From Prevotellaceae bacterium (GTDB lineage Bacteria > Bacteroidota > Bacteroidia > Bacteroidales > Bacteroidaceae), in the NCBI GenBank assembly GCA_028726625.1, contig JAQYPT010000038.1, forward strand, positions 1-35,185: DNA of 35,185 nucleotides, read 5' to 3'. Position numbers and translations under genes: made by a program. The notes below the pieces were generated by a model. That model was given only the letters and a program-made list of their open reading frames with translations, did no database searches and was not told the DNA's origin. Shown in pieces: positions 25,715-33,624 of this stretch (position 1 is the first letter of the stretch; every line of letters starts with the position of its first letter).

Positions 25715-26332
25715 ATGACATGTCATAAGCGCTCTGTATGCGCCTGCAAGAGATCATCAGCCAGCTTTCGCCTGTGGTGCGTTTGCTGGCTGGTCGTGAT
25801 GATGAGCGCATGCCCATTGAAGGTTAAGGCGCAAATCATCCGAATAGAGCTTTCTGGTGGTCTGCAATACTTCCCCGGCATGACCAAAAAGATAGGGTGG
25901 GACTATAATCTCGCCGGTAGGTGTATGGTAACAGATAACTGGTTTGCGGCTGCCCTGGTACATGGTGGCTTCAGTAGGGGAACATATTCAGGCGTTTATG
26001 CCAACGAGGCGACAAGCCTAAAGCACAATCGGGATGCTTTCTTCATGGGTGTGGGTGCGGGCTATCTTCACCCTGTGAACGATCATCTACATGTTAATGC
26101 GCAGTTGCTGGGAGGCTGGGGTGCGATAGAGACGACGGGCAATCCGAAACAGAAAATAGTGACGGAGGCGGAAGGCCACGAATTTAAAGGCTTCTCTGCG
26201 GCCAGCGTGCTGGGTATAGAGTATTACCTGCCGTCTTTTGGAATATGGGGTGCTGATGTCGTGATACATTATATTGACGGTCATGTCATGCCCTCCATCA
26301 ACCTGAAGTATGGTATCAACTTCGATTTGTAG
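25715..26332 (+). CDS. Second small outer-membrane protein of the trio
   Basis: A 205-residue protein starting at 25715, 10 nt after the lipoprotein stop. A long, Cys- and Arg-rich signal region (MTCHKRSVCACKRSS..., hydrophobic core LWCVCWLVVMMSACPL) ends at KVKAQ. The mature part has barrel-like strands (IIRIELSGGLQYFPG, FFMGVGAGYLHPV, LHVNAQLLGGWGAI) and a C-terminal strand SINLKYGINFDL ending in a hydrophobic residue. An earlier start at 25667 would overlap the lipoprotein gene and spoil the signal peptide. It resembles OmpW/OprF-like small barrels in form only. Confidence 0.65.
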   Translation: MTCHKRSVCACKRSSASFRLWCVCWLVVMMSACPLKVKAQIIRIELSGGLQYFPGMTKKIGWDYNLAGRCMVTDNWFAAALVHGGFSRGTYSGVYANEATSLKHNRDAFFMGVGAGYLHPVNDHLHVNAQLLGGWGAIETTGNPKQKIVTEAEGHEFKGFSAASVLGIEYYLPSFGIWGADVVIHYIDGHVMPSINLKYGINFDL

Positions 26333-26420
26333 CGATGGTATGGGTCGCAACACGCTCACAATCATCTATTTCGTGCTTGTTTGTGTTCGTCTTTTGCCAT
26401 GCCTGTATCTTCCTCTTTTG

Positions 26421-26464
26421 GTTCATGCAATGGCAATGGGTTGCATGAGCTTAGTGCTTTTTGT
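26421..26464 (+). terminator. Probable terminator after the barrel operon
   Basis: TCATGCAA (26423-26430) and TTGCATGA (26441-26448) form an 8-bp stem, extendable by two pairs, around a 10-nt loop. A T-rich stretch (GCTTTTTGTTT) follows at 26456-26464. It lies about 90 nt after the stop. Confidence 0.5.
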
Positions 26465-26528
26465 TTAGAAAAAGTAGGATTGTGAAGAGCATGTGAAACG
26501 GAAAATAACGTTAAACTGCGTTGCGGTC

Positions 26529-26559
26529 TTGCGTATTTGCCGTGAAAACACTATCTTTG
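26529..26559 (+). promoter_or_regulatory. nif3 promoter: TTG, 20-nt spacer, TATCTTTG
   Basis: TTG (26529-26531) and exact -7 box TATCTTTG (26552-26559), 24 nt before the GTG start at 26584. Confidence 0.7.
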
Positions 26560-26583
26560 CAACAGCTAAATAATATAGGTAGC

Positions 26584-27372
26584 GTGAAGATAATAGAAGT
26601 GCTGAGTGCCCTTGAACGATTCGCGCCTTTGCCCTTGCAAGCAGATTATGACAACGCTGGGTTGCAAGTTGGATTGACAGAGGCGGAACTATCAGGGGCT
26701 TTATTGTGTTTGGATGTGACGGAACAGGTTGTCGACGAGGCTGTTGCACTGGGGTGTAACCTCATTGTGGCGCACCATCCCTTGATATTCCGCAGGCTGT
26801 CGTGCATCTCGGATCAAAACTATGTGCAGCGAACGGTCATGAAGGCCATCCGTCACAACGTGGCCATCGTGGCCATGCACACTAACCTGGACAGTGCCAA
26901 AGGTGGCGTGAACTACAAGATTGCCGAGAAGATGGGGTTGCAAAACCTGTCGTTCATCGGCAAGACACAGCTGGTTGATGGCGTGGAAGGTGGTGAGGGT
27001 GTTGTCGGTTCCTTTGCAGAACCAATGGCTGCCGATGACTTCATCATGATGCTCAAACGTGAGTTTGACGTCGAGTGTGTGCAGGCCAATCAGCTGTTGC
27101 GGCGACCCATCAAAACCGTTGCAATGTGTGGAGGGTCGGGTTCGTTTCTCTTGAAAGACGCATTGCAGGCTGGTGCCGATGCCTTCGTGACGGGCGAAAT
27201 GGGTTATCACGAGTTCTTCGACATGGAGCAGCGCATTCAGTTGGCCGTGATAGGTCATTATCAGAGTGAACAGTACACTATCGAGCTTTTGAAACAGATT
27301 ATCGAGGCGCAGTGTCCCGGAGCTAAATGTCATCTGACTAAAATCAACACAAATCCAATCATCTACCTTTAA
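26584..27372 (+). CDS. Nif3-like dinuclear metal protein (GTP cyclohydrolase I type 2/YbgI family)
   Basis: From a GTG at 26584 the protein has 262 residues, the size of the short YbgI/Nif3 form. Metal-binding family motifs are visible: VAHHPLIFRR, AMHTNLDSAKGGVN, a late CGGSGSFLLKDALQAGADAFVTGEMGYHE and GHYQSE. The family binds two metal ions. A GTP-cyclohydrolase role has been claimed for some members, but the true activity is unsettled. The GTG is preferred to the upstream TTG because the promoter lies between them and because Nif3 proteins begin (M/V)KIxEI. It precedes a zinc-ribbon gene by 34 nt, a pairing common in Bacteroidota. Confidence 0.88.
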   Translation: MKIIEVLSALERFAPLPLQADYDNAGLQVGLTEAELSGALLCLDVTEQVVDEAVALGCNLIVAHHPLIFRRLSCISDQNYVQRTVMKAIRHNVAIVAMHTNLDSAKGGVNYKIAEKMGLQNLSFIGKTQLVDGVEGGEGVVGSFAEPMAADDFIMMLKREFDVECVQANQLLRRPIKTVAMCGGSGSFLLKDALQAGADAFVTGEMGYHEFFDMEQRIQLAVIGHYQSEQYTIELLKQIIEAQCPGAKCHLTKINTNPIIYL

Positions 27373-27406
27373 TAATAGGTTGAATCAATTAAAAAATAAA
27401 TAGAAC

Positions 27407-28240
27407 ATGGCAAAGAAAGATCCTACAGATTTATCAGTAGAAGAGAAGTTGAAGGCGCTTTATCAGTTGCAAACCACCCTGTCGGGCATTGATGAGAAAC
27501 GAGCCTTGCGTGGGGAACTGCCACTTGAGGTGCAGGACCTGGAGGATGAGATAGCTGGTCTGACCACTCGTATGGAGAAGATTAAGACCGAAATCGATGA
27601 GTTCAAGAAGGCGATCACCCAGAAGAAAGCAGACATTACAAGTGCCGAATCAAGCGTGGAGCGTTACAAAAAGCAACTTGACGATGTGAAAAACAACCGC
27701 GAGTATGACACGCTGACTAAGGAAATTGAGTTCCAAAGCCTTGAGATAGAGCTTTGCAACAAGAAAATCAAGGAAGCCTTAATCAAGGTGGAAGAGAAAA
27801 ATGCCGATTTGGCAGAGGCCGATGAGCTGATTAAGGATCGTACGGCAGCCTTAAAGGAGAAGAAGGAAGAGCTTGATGAAATCATGCAGGAGACTCGTGA
27901 TGAAGAGGAAAAACTGAAAAACAAGGCCAGTGAACTCGAGGGCACAATAGAACCGCGTCTGCTCTCTAGTTTCAAACGCATTCGCAAAAACTCACGAAAC
28001 GGACTGGGCATTGTCTATGTGCAGCGTGATGCGTGTGGTGGTTGCTTCAACAAGATACCGCCTCAGCGACAGCTGGACATCAAGATGCACAAGAAGGTCA
28101 TCGTTTGTGAGTATTGTGGTCGCATCATGATAGATCCCGAATTGGCCGGTGTGAAAGTAGAGAAAAACGCAACGGAGGAGAAACCAAAGCGCAAGCGTTC
28201 CGTTCGAAAAACCGCGAAGAAGGACGAAGAAGCAAAATAA
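27407..28240 (+). CDS. C4-type zinc-ribbon coiled-coil protein (DUF164 family)
   Basis: A 277-residue protein. Residues 10-190 are almost wholly heptad-like and rich in K and E (coiled coil), followed by a zinc ribbon with two CxxC pairs: CGGC (near residue 210) and CEYC (near 235). A lysine-rich, low-complexity tail ends the protein. DUF164/CdsZ-type proteins have been proposed to bind nucleic acid or act as partners of membrane machines, but function is not settled. It is co-transcribed with the nif3-like gene and followed by a strong terminator. Confidence 0.85.
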   Translation: MAKKDPTDLSVEEKLKALYQLQTTLSGIDEKRALRGELPLEVQDLEDEIAGLTTRMEKIKTEIDEFKKAITQKKADITSAESSVERYKKQLDDVKNNREYDTLTKEIEFQSLEIELCNKKIKEALIKVEEKNADLAEADELIKDRTAALKEKKEELDEIMQETRDEEEKLKNKASELEGTIEPRLLSSFKRIRKNSRNGLGIVYVQRDACGGCFNKIPPQRQLDIKMHKKVIVCEYCGRIMIDPELAGVKVEKNATEEKPKRKRSVRKTAKKDEEAK

Positions 28241-28301
28241 ATTGCTTTAAAGAAACATCCAGAACAGGGGTGATGCCCCTTGGATATTCGGTGAATAAAT
28301 G

Positions 28302-28343
28302 AAATAAGCCAAAGTAAGATTGCAAGCTTACTTTGGCTTATTT
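28302..28343 (+). terminator. Perfect 17-bp terminator hairpin after the zinc-ribbon gene
   Basis: Arms 28302-28318 (AAATAAGCCAAAGTAAG) and 28327-28343 are perfectly complementary around an 8-nt loop. A short T-rich tail and A-rich lead allow action on both strands. A smaller GGGG/CCCC hairpin lies at about 28266-28280. Confidence 0.8.
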
Positions 28344-28378
28344 TAGTTATGCGCGCCATAGGTTATGAATAAAGTGAT

Positions 28379-28504
28379 CTAGGTTGTATCTACAATGCAA
28401 GCTGATTCATTGGCTAATGGGGTAGGCGAAGACCCTCTATGAATAGTGTTTTCCTCCAGCTTCATAATCGTATGCTGTTTATCAATCCTGTTGCGTTGTG
28501 GCAT
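28379..28504 (-). CDS. Possible 41-residue ORF in an otherwise unassigned 370-bp gap
   Basis: The gap 28344-28715 holds no recognised gene. A minus-strand frame from ATG 28504 to the stop at 28379 reads MPQRNRIDKQ...KLEENTIHRG..., with a plausible residue mix but no recognised domain. Another short minus-strand frame, MTLYGGREYV..., lies further upstream in the gap, and the plus strand is open from 28439 to 28741. The competing frames could mean a decayed gene or a structured RNA rather than a protein gene. Confidence 0.2.
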   Translation of the reverse strand: MPQRNRIDKQHTIMKLEENTIHRGSSPTPLANESACIVDTT

Positions 28505-28715
28505 GTAGAATCCTATAGTATTTCATTTTGGTACCGCCACCGCTCACGTTTGCAATCGCCTGTTACATATTCACGTCCCCCATACAAAGTCATAGCGTAC
28601 AAAATGCCGATACACGGTTATGATGTACTTTCTCCTACTTCTTCTGCTGTCGTCCTTACTCCACCTAGATATAATATCTCAGCGTGTGGTGTCACTCTGC
28701 GAAACGGGCGTATGG

Positions 28716-29531
28716 CTACATGCCGCGGGCTTTGTAGATGAGGTCTTTAGCGTTGTTGATTTCCTGAAACTTCTTCTGGGCAGCCTTCTTCACGTCGTTG
28801 CCCAGCGTGGAAACGCGGTCGGGATGATGCTTCAAGGCCATCTGCCGATAAGCCTTTTTCACCTCATCGTTGGTGGCTGAGGGGGCAATTCCCAGCACCC
28901 TATAAGCCGCTTCGAGGTTTGTGGAACTGTCTTTGAGGTTGAGCATCGAGTCGACATCGGCAGCTGAAAGTCCAAGGTATTGGGCTATCTCTTTCAGAAC
29001 ATTAACCTCTTCACTGACAATCATGCCATCGGCTTGGGCGATGATTACCAGGAAGTTGAACAGCTGTAGCCGTTCAGAATAGCCCATATTGAAGCTAATT
29101 TGGATGCACGCTTGCCGAATGGTGTTGCTGAATTGCTGCCACCCCATTTGCTTTTGTTGCTCGAAAAGTCTGAGGAGAATCTCTTCGCCCTGCTTCACTG
29201 CCACCTCACCAAAGTTCTGTCTGAGGAAGTTGCGTACCATTTGCATCTCCGAATGCATCACTTTGCCGTCGGCTCGGATGACATACGATGCCAATGCGAG
29301 GATGGAAAAGAGGAACGTGTTGCGCTGTCCTTCGGCGTATTGTCGTTGCTGTTGATTGTATTGTGCATACCTGTTGCCCTGCCGTTGTCGATATTCGTCA
29401 CCCGATCCTCCTTCGCTGAAACTGTCTAAACCACTGTCGAAGAGCCAGCCAATTGCAAATCCAGCAAGTGCGCCTAGTGGCCCTCCCTGCATGAAACCTA
29501 GTATTCCACCTATCCATTTACCTGCTGCCAT
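28716..29531 (-). CDS. TerB/DnaJ-domain co-chaperone (DjlA-like)
   Basis: A 271-residue protein with a glycine-rich hydrophobic N-terminus (GGILGFMQGGPLGALAGFAIGWLF, about residues 8-31), a Q-rich linker, a TerB-like helical domain (about 72-190; paired acidic motifs IRADGKVMHSEM and AQADGMIVSEE) and a C-terminal J domain (about 207-271) with the HPD motif (LKHHPDRV). J domains stimulate DnaK ATPase, so it is probably a membrane-associated DnaK partner. It begins 82 nt downstream of the sialidase stop on the same strand. No clear promoter was seen in that gap. Confidence 0.9.
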   Translation of the reverse strand: MAAGKWIGGILGFMQGGPLGALAGFAIGWLFDSGLDSFSEGGSGDEYRQRQGNRYAQYNQQQRQYAEGQRNTFLFSILALASYVIRADGKVMHSEMQMVRNFLRQNFGEVAVKQGEEILLRLFEQQKQMGWQQFSNTIRQACIQISFNMGYSERLQLFNFLVIIAQADGMIVSEEVNVLKEIAQYLGLSAADVDSMLNLKDSSTNLEAAYRVLGIAPSATNDEVKKAYRQMALKHHPDRVSTLGNDVKKAAQKKFQEINNAKDLIYKARGM

Positions 29532-29613
29532 TATTCTCTCGTTTCTTTTGATTCATGTTCGCATGGCGTGTTGCCTTTGTATTTCTTTTTATTTTTCAGG
29601 CTTTTCGTGTGTT

Positions 29614-30894
29614 TCAGAACTTCCCCTTGAGTTGATATTGCCCGTTGGTGATGTCCTCAAGTTTTAGGCTTTGATAGTCGATGTTGTAGATGGTGGGACC
29701 TGACTCCCATAGAAATCCAATTCTCCCATCTTTCTGAAGCGTCATGGTAGAGTAGGCTCCCAGACCTGTTGCCAACATCATGCCTCGCAGCCAGCCGTCA
29801 GCTAACTGCTGGGATGTGAGATGTTTTTTGCCCAAGTCTTTGTAAAAGAAGCCGATGCGTGTTCGCTGAGGACCGAAAGGAATCGACTGAATGGCTACGA
29901 ATGTTTTCTTGCCATCGGCTTTGCGAATGGCTGGGACGACCAAGATTTCACCATTACACTCGTTCTCGATGCTCGAGAAGGCAGCCGCTTTGGTGCGTTG
30001 TCCCCACGAGCCTTCGGCTTTTTTGAGGTTGCTGAAGGTGAAGACATTGAACAGTCGGCCGTTGTGACGCGAACTGAGAATGAGGCTGCCGTCGGGCAAT
30101 TCCTCGCATTTCACCTCGTCACCGTCGCGACAGGGCGATGTGTTAATGTCGCCCAACACGTTCCACTGCCGGCCAAAATCGTCGCTGTAAAGCACGAAGT
30201 TGCCAGACAAGGTGCACAGGCCGACATACAAACGGTAGTATTTGCCTACCTTGACGTGGCGGCTTTGGTGTATCTTGCCCGACGTGAAGAAGAGCGACTG
30301 GATGGGGCCGGCCTTTCGTTGGTCGAACAGGGGGTATATCTGCTCGGTGATTTCGTGGCCCTTGTCCCATGTTTTTCCGTTGTCATGACTGCGGAAAATG
30401 GCAATGCGGTTAGGGTTGTTGCGCGTTGCTTGGAAATATACGGTTTTGCCGGCCGCGCAAACAGCCAGCACCTCGCTGCTCTTTTTGTCGGCCACCAAGG
30501 CGCAGTCGCCAAAGGCATAGTCCCACTTGATGTCAGCTTCGTTGCCTTGTCCGTCGGCCAATATCTTCTCTGCCGACCAGGTCTTTCCGTTGTCGCGGCT
30601 CATGCGATAGACCACGTCCACGGCTCCATAACCAATGTCAGATCCGCAATAGCGGTAGTCGGCCGCAGCGATTAAGTCGCCGTTGCTACATGTGGCGATG
30701 GCGGGGATGCGATAGGGGATGGCATCCTTTTCGGCTGTTGTGAAAAGTCGCTGCCGACTGTCTGTCTCATTGGTGGCATGGGTACTGATGCAGAGCGTGA
30801 GCACGGCGATGCTGATGACCGTGCGAAGGTGCGTGTTTACTAACTGATGGATGTGGTTGTGATGTGTGCGCATAGCAAAATTTTTGTTGTTCAT
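29614..30894 (-). CDS. Secreted exo-alpha-sialidase (GH33 neuraminidase)
   Basis: A 426-residue protein that should release terminal sialic acid from host glycans. The N-terminal signal is long (n-region to residue 24, core TVISIAVLTLCIS, cleavage near THA/TN at 40). GH33 features are the YRIP motif with arginine R62 of the Arg triad, the AADYR segment, three Asp-boxes (SRDNGKTW at 99-106, SHDNGKTW, SDDFGRQW), the nucleophile-assisting glutamate region KCEELPDGSL and a late GAYSTMTLQKDG with the probable catalytic tyrosine. The N-terminal carbohydrate-binding domain common on Bacteroidota sialidases is absent. No sialic-acid transport or catabolism gene is nearby. Its -7 box lies at 30929-30922. 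MRT at residue 8 is an alternative start. Confidence 0.92.
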   Translation of the reverse strand: MNNKNFAMRTHHNHIHQLVNTHLRTVISIAVLTLCISTHATNETDSRQRLFTTAEKDAIPYRIPAIATCSNGDLIAAADYRYCGSDIGYGAVDVVYRMSRDNGKTWSAEKILADGQGNEADIKWDYAFGDCALVADKKSSEVLAVCAAGKTVYFQATRNNPNRIAIFRSHDNGKTWDKGHEITEQIYPLFDQRKAGPIQSLFFTSGKIHQSRHVKVGKYYRLYVGLCTLSGNFVLYSDDFGRQWNVLGDINTSPCRDGDEVKCEELPDGSLILSSRHNGRLFNVFTFSNLKKAEGSWGQRTKAAAFSSIENECNGEILVVPAIRKADGKKTFVAIQSIPFGPQRTRIGFFYKDLGKKHLTSQQLADGWLRGMMLATGLGAYSTMTLQKDGRIGFLWESGPTIYNIDYQSLKLEDITNGQYQLKGKF

Positions 30895-30921
30895 TGTGTT
30901 CTAAATATTGTTTGATGTTGG

Positions 30922-30929
30922 CAAATATA
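30922..30929 (-). promoter_or_regulatory. Sialidase -7 box TATATTTG
   Basis: Exact TAnnTTTG on the minus strand ending 27 nt before the ATG at 30894, a normal leader length that supports the first ATG as start. Confidence 0.65.
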
Positions 30930-31142
30930 CTGAAAATTTTTGAAAGCAGCAGTGATTTCATCGCTAAACTCCTGCAGAATAAAAATTCGGAAAGATTCAA
31001 AATTTTCTTTACAATAACCTCTTCAGGATTCGTCCGTAGGTGAGCAACACACGCCCTGGTGTCAAATATGGTCAAAATGAGCATCTTTTGCAAGTTGTTG
31101 ATTGTCAGGTTAATATGCCATACGTTCTTCGCTTTCTCATCG

Positions 31143-31252
31143 CCTTCTTCTGTATTGCTGCTCAAAAGCAATGCTTTTGAATGCCAATAGGTATGCTTTT
31201 GCACCCTAACATGTAAGTTTTTGCTCATCAATGGCATGGTTATAACAGCACA
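31143..31252. repeat. Degenerate 22-bp tandem array E
   Basis: Units begin at 31143, 31165, 31187, 31209 and 31231. The unit 31165-31186 begins AAAGCAATGC and ends AATGCCA, and 31143-31164 ends TATTGCTGCTCA, paralleling 613-634 (TATTGCTGCCTA) in array A. The palindrome CAAAAGCA-A-TGCTTTTG (31163-31179) is part of it. It lies upstream of the sialidase promoter. Confidence 0.6.
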
Positions 31253-31682
31253 AGTGATGCCTTTTGTCGCATTTAGGTCGTGTTTTTAGATTAAAAAACA
31301 GACCTTGACGCTTCCAAAGATGCATGTTAGGTGAGTCCGTGCCTATCAATTTTTTCTATTTTGTTATTTTTCATGTACCGTTTTACATGTATGTTTTTCT
31401 TACAAAACAGCTGGAAATGATAGTGGACAATGAGGCTGAAGATTTCACGAAACGCATTGTTTTCCGGCCATACACCGTTGCTCTCATGATGGCGTGCGGT
31501 GTACTCTCTTTGGCAGATGTTTCTCTGTGTTGCCCGAAAGTACGGTCAACTTCTCCGCAATGTCATTCAGTGAGGAGAAAAACAAAAGCGCAATCTTGAT
31601 GGCTTGGCCGCATGTTGGCTGTTTTTGGGCGATAATCAATGAGTGGAAAATTGATGCGTGTAAACTTTAATCGGTAATCGAG
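31253..31682. other. AT-rich gap with no supported gene
   Basis: A plus-strand frame 31324-31599 (91 codons) is open, with an internal ATG at 31417 giving MIVDNEAEDFTKR..., but there is no consensus promoter, no recognised domain and the residue mix is not convincing. I see no RNA gene. Confidence 0.4.
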
Positions 31683-31719
31683 TAGGAGGTAAACGCCAAT
31701 GATTAGTGTTTACCTCCTA
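31683..31719. terminator. 12-bp perfect hairpin, possible terminator
   Basis: TAGGAGGTAAAC (31683-31694) and GTTTACCTCCTA (31708-31719) pair perfectly around a 13-nt loop. It lies about 75 nt beyond the stop of the minus-strand HsdR-N-like gene. Neither side has a long T-run, so termination is uncertain. Confidence 0.45.
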
Positions 31720-31793
31720 TTCAATTTATGGTTTAATAGGAATTTCCTTCCTTTTTAATTTCAGCTTTATGAGCGTAAAAAGGTGTTATTTTG

Positions 31794-32243
31794 TCAAATA
31801 TTTTCGTACTCGGGAATATGGTCTAAATATAAATATTTTTTATTTTCATAATCCATTTTGCAGCAATAAGAATCAATGCCGTTGCTGACAATAAGATAAT
31901 CGACGTGCAGCAGAAAATTATAGGTGGATATTTGGTCGAACACCTTTTGTGTGATGGGGATGGATGGAGCCTTATATTCTATGATCATCCTGGGACGCAG
32001 GTGCGAATCGTACAAAACACTGTCGGCTCGCAGTGTCTTGCCAGCCATGTTGAGTTGTATTTCATTTGCTAACAAGGTGGCGGGGTAATGTTTGTGCTCT
32101 ATTAAATAATGTATGAAATGTTGTCTCACCCATTCTTCTGGTGTAAGTGCGACATATCTCCTGCGGAGAATGTCGAAAATGGTGGGCTTGTCTTTCGTGC
32201 CGCCTAATTTTATTTGGTAATGGGGTAGGTTTAATGGATACAT
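31794..32243 (-). CDS. HsdR N-terminal-domain-like protein (PD-(D/E)XK nuclease fold)
   Basis: A 149-residue protein beginning MYPLNLPHYQIKLGG. Family features are RRRYVALTPEEWVRQHFIHYL (28-48) and a PD-(D/E)XK-type core: E61, D74 (LRADSVLYD) and E89-x-K91 (MIIEYKAP). It resembles the first domain of type I restriction HsdR subunits but has no helicase, and no hsdM or hsdS is present. In Bacteroidota such stand-alone proteins are commonly found beside holA and are treated as housekeeping or unknown. The start at 32243 is set by the -7 box at 32274-32267; the frame is open to 32363. Confidence 0.82.
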   Translation of the reverse strand: MYPLNLPHYQIKLGGTKDKPTIFDILRRRYVALTPEEWVRQHFIHYLIEHKHYPATLLANEIQLNMAGKTLRADSVLYDSHLRPRMIIEYKAPSIPITQKVFDQISTYNFLLHVDYLIVSNGIDSYCCKMDYENKKYLYLDHIPEYENI

Positions 32244-32266
32244 TTTCGTAATTTTGCATTCAGATA

Positions 32267-32274
32267 CAAAGTTA
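32267..32274 (-). promoter_or_regulatory. -7 box TAACTTTG of the HsdR-N-like gene
   Basis: Exact TAnnTTTG on the minus strand ending 23 nt before the start at 32243. A plus-strand TAATTTTG at 32249-32256 could serve holA in the opposite direction. Confidence 0.6.
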
Positions 32275-32386
32275 ATAAAAAAACAAGAAACAAAAAAGAC
32301 CTGGTGGAGATTACACAGTTCTTGATTGAAATGCCGATTGGTATGGCTTTTTGGAATGCTCATCTCGTATCAAGTCTTTTGCAATG

Positions 32387-33406
32387 ATGGCTAAAACAGG
32401 ACCTACATACGATTCTATTATGCGTGACCTTGAGGCACGACATTTTTCACCTATTTATATATTAATGGGGGAAGAGTCGTATTTTATCGATAAAATTTCG
32501 GATTATATCGCCGAAAATGTCCTGCAGCCCGAAGAGCGTGACTTCAATCAAAACATAGTTTTCGGTTCTGACATCAATGCTGCACAGATTGTAGATCTGG
32601 CAAAGGGATATCCAATGATGGCCGAATATCGGGTCGTCATCGTGAAAGAAGCCCAAAACTTGCGTGGAACTGACGTGATTGAAAAATATCTGAAAAATCC
32701 CGTAAAATCAACAATCTTAGTGCTTTGCCACAAAAATGGCACCATTGACAGACGAAAAAAACTGATTGGAAGGTCTGAGGCTTTGGGCGTGGTTTTTGAA
32801 AGCAAAAAAATGAGAGAGTCTGAACTGCCTTCTTTCATCGCTTCGTATCTGAAACAGAAAAATGTGACCATCGATTATAAGTCGACAGCGATGATTGCTG
32901 ATCATATTGGCTCGGACTTAAATCGGATGATTTCTGTGCTGGACAAATTGCTGATTTCGCTTCCGGAAAACAATCGAGTGGTTGTGCCTGAGGTCATTGA
33001 AAAGCAAATTGGCGTGAGCAAAGATTTCAATGCATTCGAACTAAGAAGTGCCTTGGTCAATCGAGATGTTTTCAAAGCCAATCAGATTATCAAATACTTT
33101 GACAATAATCCCAAAGCTGGATCTATCTTTTCTTTCCTTCCTTTGCTCTTCAGTTATTTCCAAAATCTGATGATTGCCTATTATGCTCCCTCCAAAAATG
33201 AGAATGCTGTTGCACAATTTTTGGATCTAAGAGGAGGGTGGGCTGCGCGTGATTATATCACAGGAATGAAAAATTATTCAGGTAAGAAAACCATGCAGAT
33301 CATTGCTAAGTTTAGAGAAATTGATGCTAAAAGCAAAGGTATCAAAAATCCCAACACATCGACAGGGGATTTGATGAAGGAGCTTATTTTCTATATTCTG
33401 CATTGA
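32387..33406 (+). CDS. holA: DNA polymerase III subunit delta
   Basis: A 339-residue clamp-loader subunit, the wrench that opens the beta clamp. Family features are the N-terminal SPIYILMGEESYFIDKISDYI, then MMAEYRVVIVKEAQNL, TILVLCHKNGTIDRRKKL, a middle helical part (DLNRMISVLDKLLISL) and the C-terminal collar domain with KDFNAFELRSALVNRD and LMKELIFYILH. No Walker A is present, as expected for delta. Two adjacent ATGs (32384, 32387) are possible starts. The only good box upstream is TAATTTTG at 32249-32256, implying a leader of about 125 nt. It is divergent from the HsdR-N-like gene. Confidence 0.93.
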   Translation: MAKTGPTYDSIMRDLEARHFSPIYILMGEESYFIDKISDYIAENVLQPEERDFNQNIVFGSDINAAQIVDLAKGYPMMAEYRVVIVKEAQNLRGTDVIEKYLKNPVKSTILVLCHKNGTIDRRKKLIGRSEALGVVFESKKMRESELPSFIASYLKQKNVTIDYKSTAMIADHIGSDLNRMISVLDKLLISLPENNRVVVPEVIEKQIGVSKDFNAFELRSALVNRDVFKANQIIKYFDNNPKAGSIFSFLPLLFSYFQNLMIAYYAPSKNENAVAQFLDLRGGWAARDYITGMKNYSGKKTMQIIAKFREIDAKSKGIKNPNTSTGDLMKELIFYILH

Positions 33407-33437
33407 ATAAATACCTGTTTGGATTCTTAATAACATC

Positions 33438-33624
33438 AAACGGATGCCTCCTAAATAAACATTCAAAAGCCTTTTATAACTTCAAATGGGTCTCTAATAA
33501 TTTCAAATAGGTCCCAAATAACTTTAAATTGGCTGCTAATAGGGGAGCTTTTCCCACCTAAAGAGTGTTCTTCTCCTGCTTAAAAGGCTCTTTTTTTGCC
33601 TGAAATAGACCTCATTTTAGCTTA
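33438..33624. repeat. Degenerate 21-bp tandem array F (about nine units)
   Basis: Units begin at about 33438, 33457, 33478, 33499, 33520, 33541, 33561, 33583 and 33604, each 19-22 bp. Three consecutive units (33478-33540) are closest, with AA(C/T)TT(C/T)AAAT near the start and AAT at the end. Later units such as 33583-33603 (AAAGGCTC...TGCCTGA) approach the consensus of arrays A, D and E. It follows holA immediately and is not coding on inspection. Confidence 0.65.

Noticed and set aside
28344..28715. tmRNA, RNase P RNA or tRNA in the gap
   Set aside because: I found no tRNA-like acceptor/T-arm sequence, no tmRNA start or CCA end, and no RNase P core motif by eye.
29821..30675. 284-codon plus-strand ORF
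   Set aside because: Antisense to the sialidase, whose GH33 motifs fix the coding strand.
31324..31599. 91-codon plus-strand ORF
   Set aside because: No consensus promoter at a normal distance, no recognised domain, a Cys- and Ser-rich tail unlike its neighbours, and AT-rich intergenic context.
31794..32243. Remnant of a type I restriction-modification system
   Set aside because: The protein is a complete stand-alone domain with its own promoter, and no hsdM, hsdS or helicase fragments lie on either side.
33438..33624. CRISPR-like array after holA
   Set aside because: Units of 19-22 bp are continuous and degenerate; there is no repeat/spacer alternation.
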